Source of the DNA: Erythrophleum ivorense
Lineage: Eukaryota > Streptophyta > Magnoliopsida > Fabales > Fabaceae
Direction of reading: 5' to 3'
Assembly: GCA_026724425.1 (NCBI GenBank)
Contig: JAIUCV010000004.1
Coordinates: 1,002,001-1,066,000 of the forward strand
Length of the DNA stretch: 64,000 nucleotides
Within the stretch, counting starts at the first letter, position 1. The number at the start of each line of letters is the position of its first letter. Positions 62,446 to 64,000 of the stretch are shown here, one piece after another. The position numbers and the translations under genes were made by a program. A model generated the notes under the pieces. That model had not been told where the DNA came from. It saw nothing but the letters and a program-made list of their open reading frames with translations, and made no database searches.

Positions 62446-63195
62446 ATGGAGGCAAACAACCCCTTAAAAATATTATGTTGTTACACGTTTCTAAGTACAA
62501 ACCAATCTATTTTTTATGTATTGCTTTCAACAATTATTGATATACAAATTTATCTATATGATTTTCGGGTTTTAACTTCTTGCAGGAACCCACCAAGCAA
62601 GATAATGTTTCTTCCGGAGAGAATATGGTAACAATCGAAAATGATTGGATTGGCAGCGTCCAAACTAGAAGCATTGAGATTCAATTCGATCCACAATCCC
62701 AGGCAATGAGAAGAAGGTCCCACTTCCACACAAACACTTTTCTTCTCGTCTGTCTATGCACAATGTCATCGCATTCATTCATATTTTTTTGTGTAAATTT
62801 TTATTTGATTAATTTGCTAATATATTTATGTGATAAGTAAATAATAGTATCAGCAAGTTTCTTTACAATTGCAATATTTTGTTTGCAGAAGAACTTCGCT
62901 TACATGGAAGGTCTCCGAAAGACTAACTGACGATGGCCTTGCATGGAGAAAGTATGGGCAGGGCGTCACATGGAATGCCAAATAACCAAAGTAATGGCTA
63001 ATCCTTCATTTTTCATTTACTCTGCAATAGAACCACCCCTACTTCAAAATCATGCCATAGGTGTCCATTCAAATTGTATTTAAACATATATTTTATGGTA
63101 TTAGAGTGTCTATATTTCATTGTGTCTTACACCCATATCAATATTCATGCTTCTTAGCTGCCTGATATAACCTAATACAAGACACCAGCCTCTCT

Positions 63196-63233
<38 letters not shown>

Positions 63234-63432
63234 TTTTTTTCTCTTTTTCCTTACTCTTTCTCTTTGTAATACTAAATGCAGAAGCTACTTCAGTTGCACT
63301 CACAAGAATGATCAGGGTTGCTTGGCAACCAAAGAGGTGCAGAGAATTCAGCAGGAGCCTCCACCATACCGAGCCACCACATTTGTAGAATACATGAAAC
63401 TGATAAGGAGCCCAAGTCTAGAAATTTACTGA
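62446..63432 (+). pseudogene. Group III-type WRKY transcription factor gene, damaged
   Basis: Exons can be traced by homology. One ends at 62716 (EPTKQDNVSSGENM to QAMRR, donor AAG/GTCCCA). One spans 62889-62990 (TSLTWKVSERLTDDGLAWRK and then YGQGVTWNAK). The last spans 63282-63432 (SYFSCTHKNDQGCLATKEVQ, then RIQQEPPPYRATTF, ending at TGA). The intron 62991-63281 interrupts the domain right after the P-K/R residue, the position and phase known for WRKY domain introns. CTHKNDQGC gives the C-x7-C ligands of group III. Defects: a TAA after NAK where Phe or Tyr is expected, WRKYGQG instead of WRKYGQK, and the terminal His-x-Cys replaced by FVEYM. A first exon may start at the ATG 62446, but this is unproven. 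Probably non-functional as sequenced. Confidence 0.75.
63197..63233. repeat. Poly-C tract of 37 bases in the WRKY intron
   Basis: An uninterrupted run of C from 63197 to 63233, followed directly by seven T. It lies within intron 62991-63281. Such a run is rare in AT-rich plant DNA and is prone to sequencing or assembly error. Confidence 0.95.
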
Positions 63433-64000
63433 CAATAGATCGCACAACGCTGGGCAATGTGCTGTGTTATTTAGTTATTTGTTAGATTTAATTCTTACTA
63501 AGGCTTACATGGCTAGTTTTTACAGTAGTTTAGTAGTATATATACCAGCAAATTCTCCCATTGCTTAGAGCGTATGTAAATATGTACCCGCTTAGAGCAT
63601 TTTGAAAATAACTTTCATCAATTTTTTTTTTCTTTTCCTAAAAATGCGTCTGGACCTGACATAACAAAGAAGAAAGGACAAGAAATATTTGATAGACACT
63701 TCTCCCTCGTTTCAAAGTTAGTTACAAGAAGAGAAAAGGTTTTGGAGAATTTTAAAAAACTTACTAAAAATTCTTCACTCTTTTTCTCTTCTTTAATATT
63801 AGTTCTTCTAATTTTAATGTAATCTGATGCACTTTTTTGTTCTAAGCATGGTATATCATGTTATAATGATTATGGGCTAATAAAAACAGGTTAATTTATA
63901 ATTCATGTGAAATACATTTAGTCTCACTTACTAAATTAATGATCTTATTATTTTGAATTAGATTCGTGTGAATAATAATGTGAACCCTAACCCATAGGCC
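63433..64000. other. Region downstream of the WRKY exons
   Basis: AT-rich 3' flank; no further gene or repeat is evident up to the window end. Confidence 0.4.

Noticed and set aside
1..64000. CRISPR arrays, operons or bacterial origins
   Set aside because: No regularly spaced repeats with unique spacers were seen, and introns, LTR elements and plant gene families show this is plant nuclear DNA.

Overview
The window looks like AT-rich nuclear DNA from a eudicot plant. The signs are a DYW-class pentatricopeptide (PPR) gene, a plant CHX-type cation/proton exchanger relic, a DUF4228/PADRE gene, WRKY domains with the plant-type domain intron, Ty1/copia elements, a complete CACTA transposon and several small terminal-inverted-repeat elements. 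I cannot fix the genus or species. Gene density is very low: only two genes look complete and conventional (the PPR gene and the DUF4228 gene), and a third (the membrane-WRKY gene) is complete but unusual. Most of the remaining sequence is transposon-derived or AT-rich DNA with no support for coding.

Layout. 1-2480: no supported gene. 2480-5730 (minus strand): a decayed PPR copy beside an intact 629-residue PPR-DYW gene. 6262-6753: a small TIR element. 9050-14429 (plus): a dead CHX exchanger gene interrupted by two transposons; removing each with one target-site copy restores the exchanger frame, apart from a separate C-to-T nonsense codon. 15014-21075: a local segmental duplication whose second copy was split by a Ty1/copia element (16694-20655). 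24621-25070 (minus): an intact DUF4228 gene with a TATA box. 25814-26911: a Harbinger-like element. 30318-34381: a second decayed copia element with a perfect 5-bp target duplication. 38100-39800: inverted and tandem repeats. 42861-42936: a hairpin resembling a miR482/2118 precursor. 44249-54059: a 9.8-kb CACTA element with matching ends and a GAG target duplication.

The most interesting segment is 57.5-63.4 kb. An intronless gene (57539-58567) encodes a protein with about five hydrophobic helices followed by a WRKY-type zinc-binding domain whose DNA-reading heptapeptide is WKTYEEK instead of WRKYGQK. About 2.5 kb downstream lies a frameshifted paralogue of the membrane part, and beyond it exons of a different, group III-type WRKY domain that is also damaged. 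Between the two copies is an ORF resembling part of WPP-domain-associated coiled-coil proteins, with an in-frame array of 72/78-bp repeats. The locus therefore suggests a tandem family in which a membrane module is joined to, or sits next to, WRKY domains of two different classes. Whether any of these is expressed or functional cannot be told from sequence alone.
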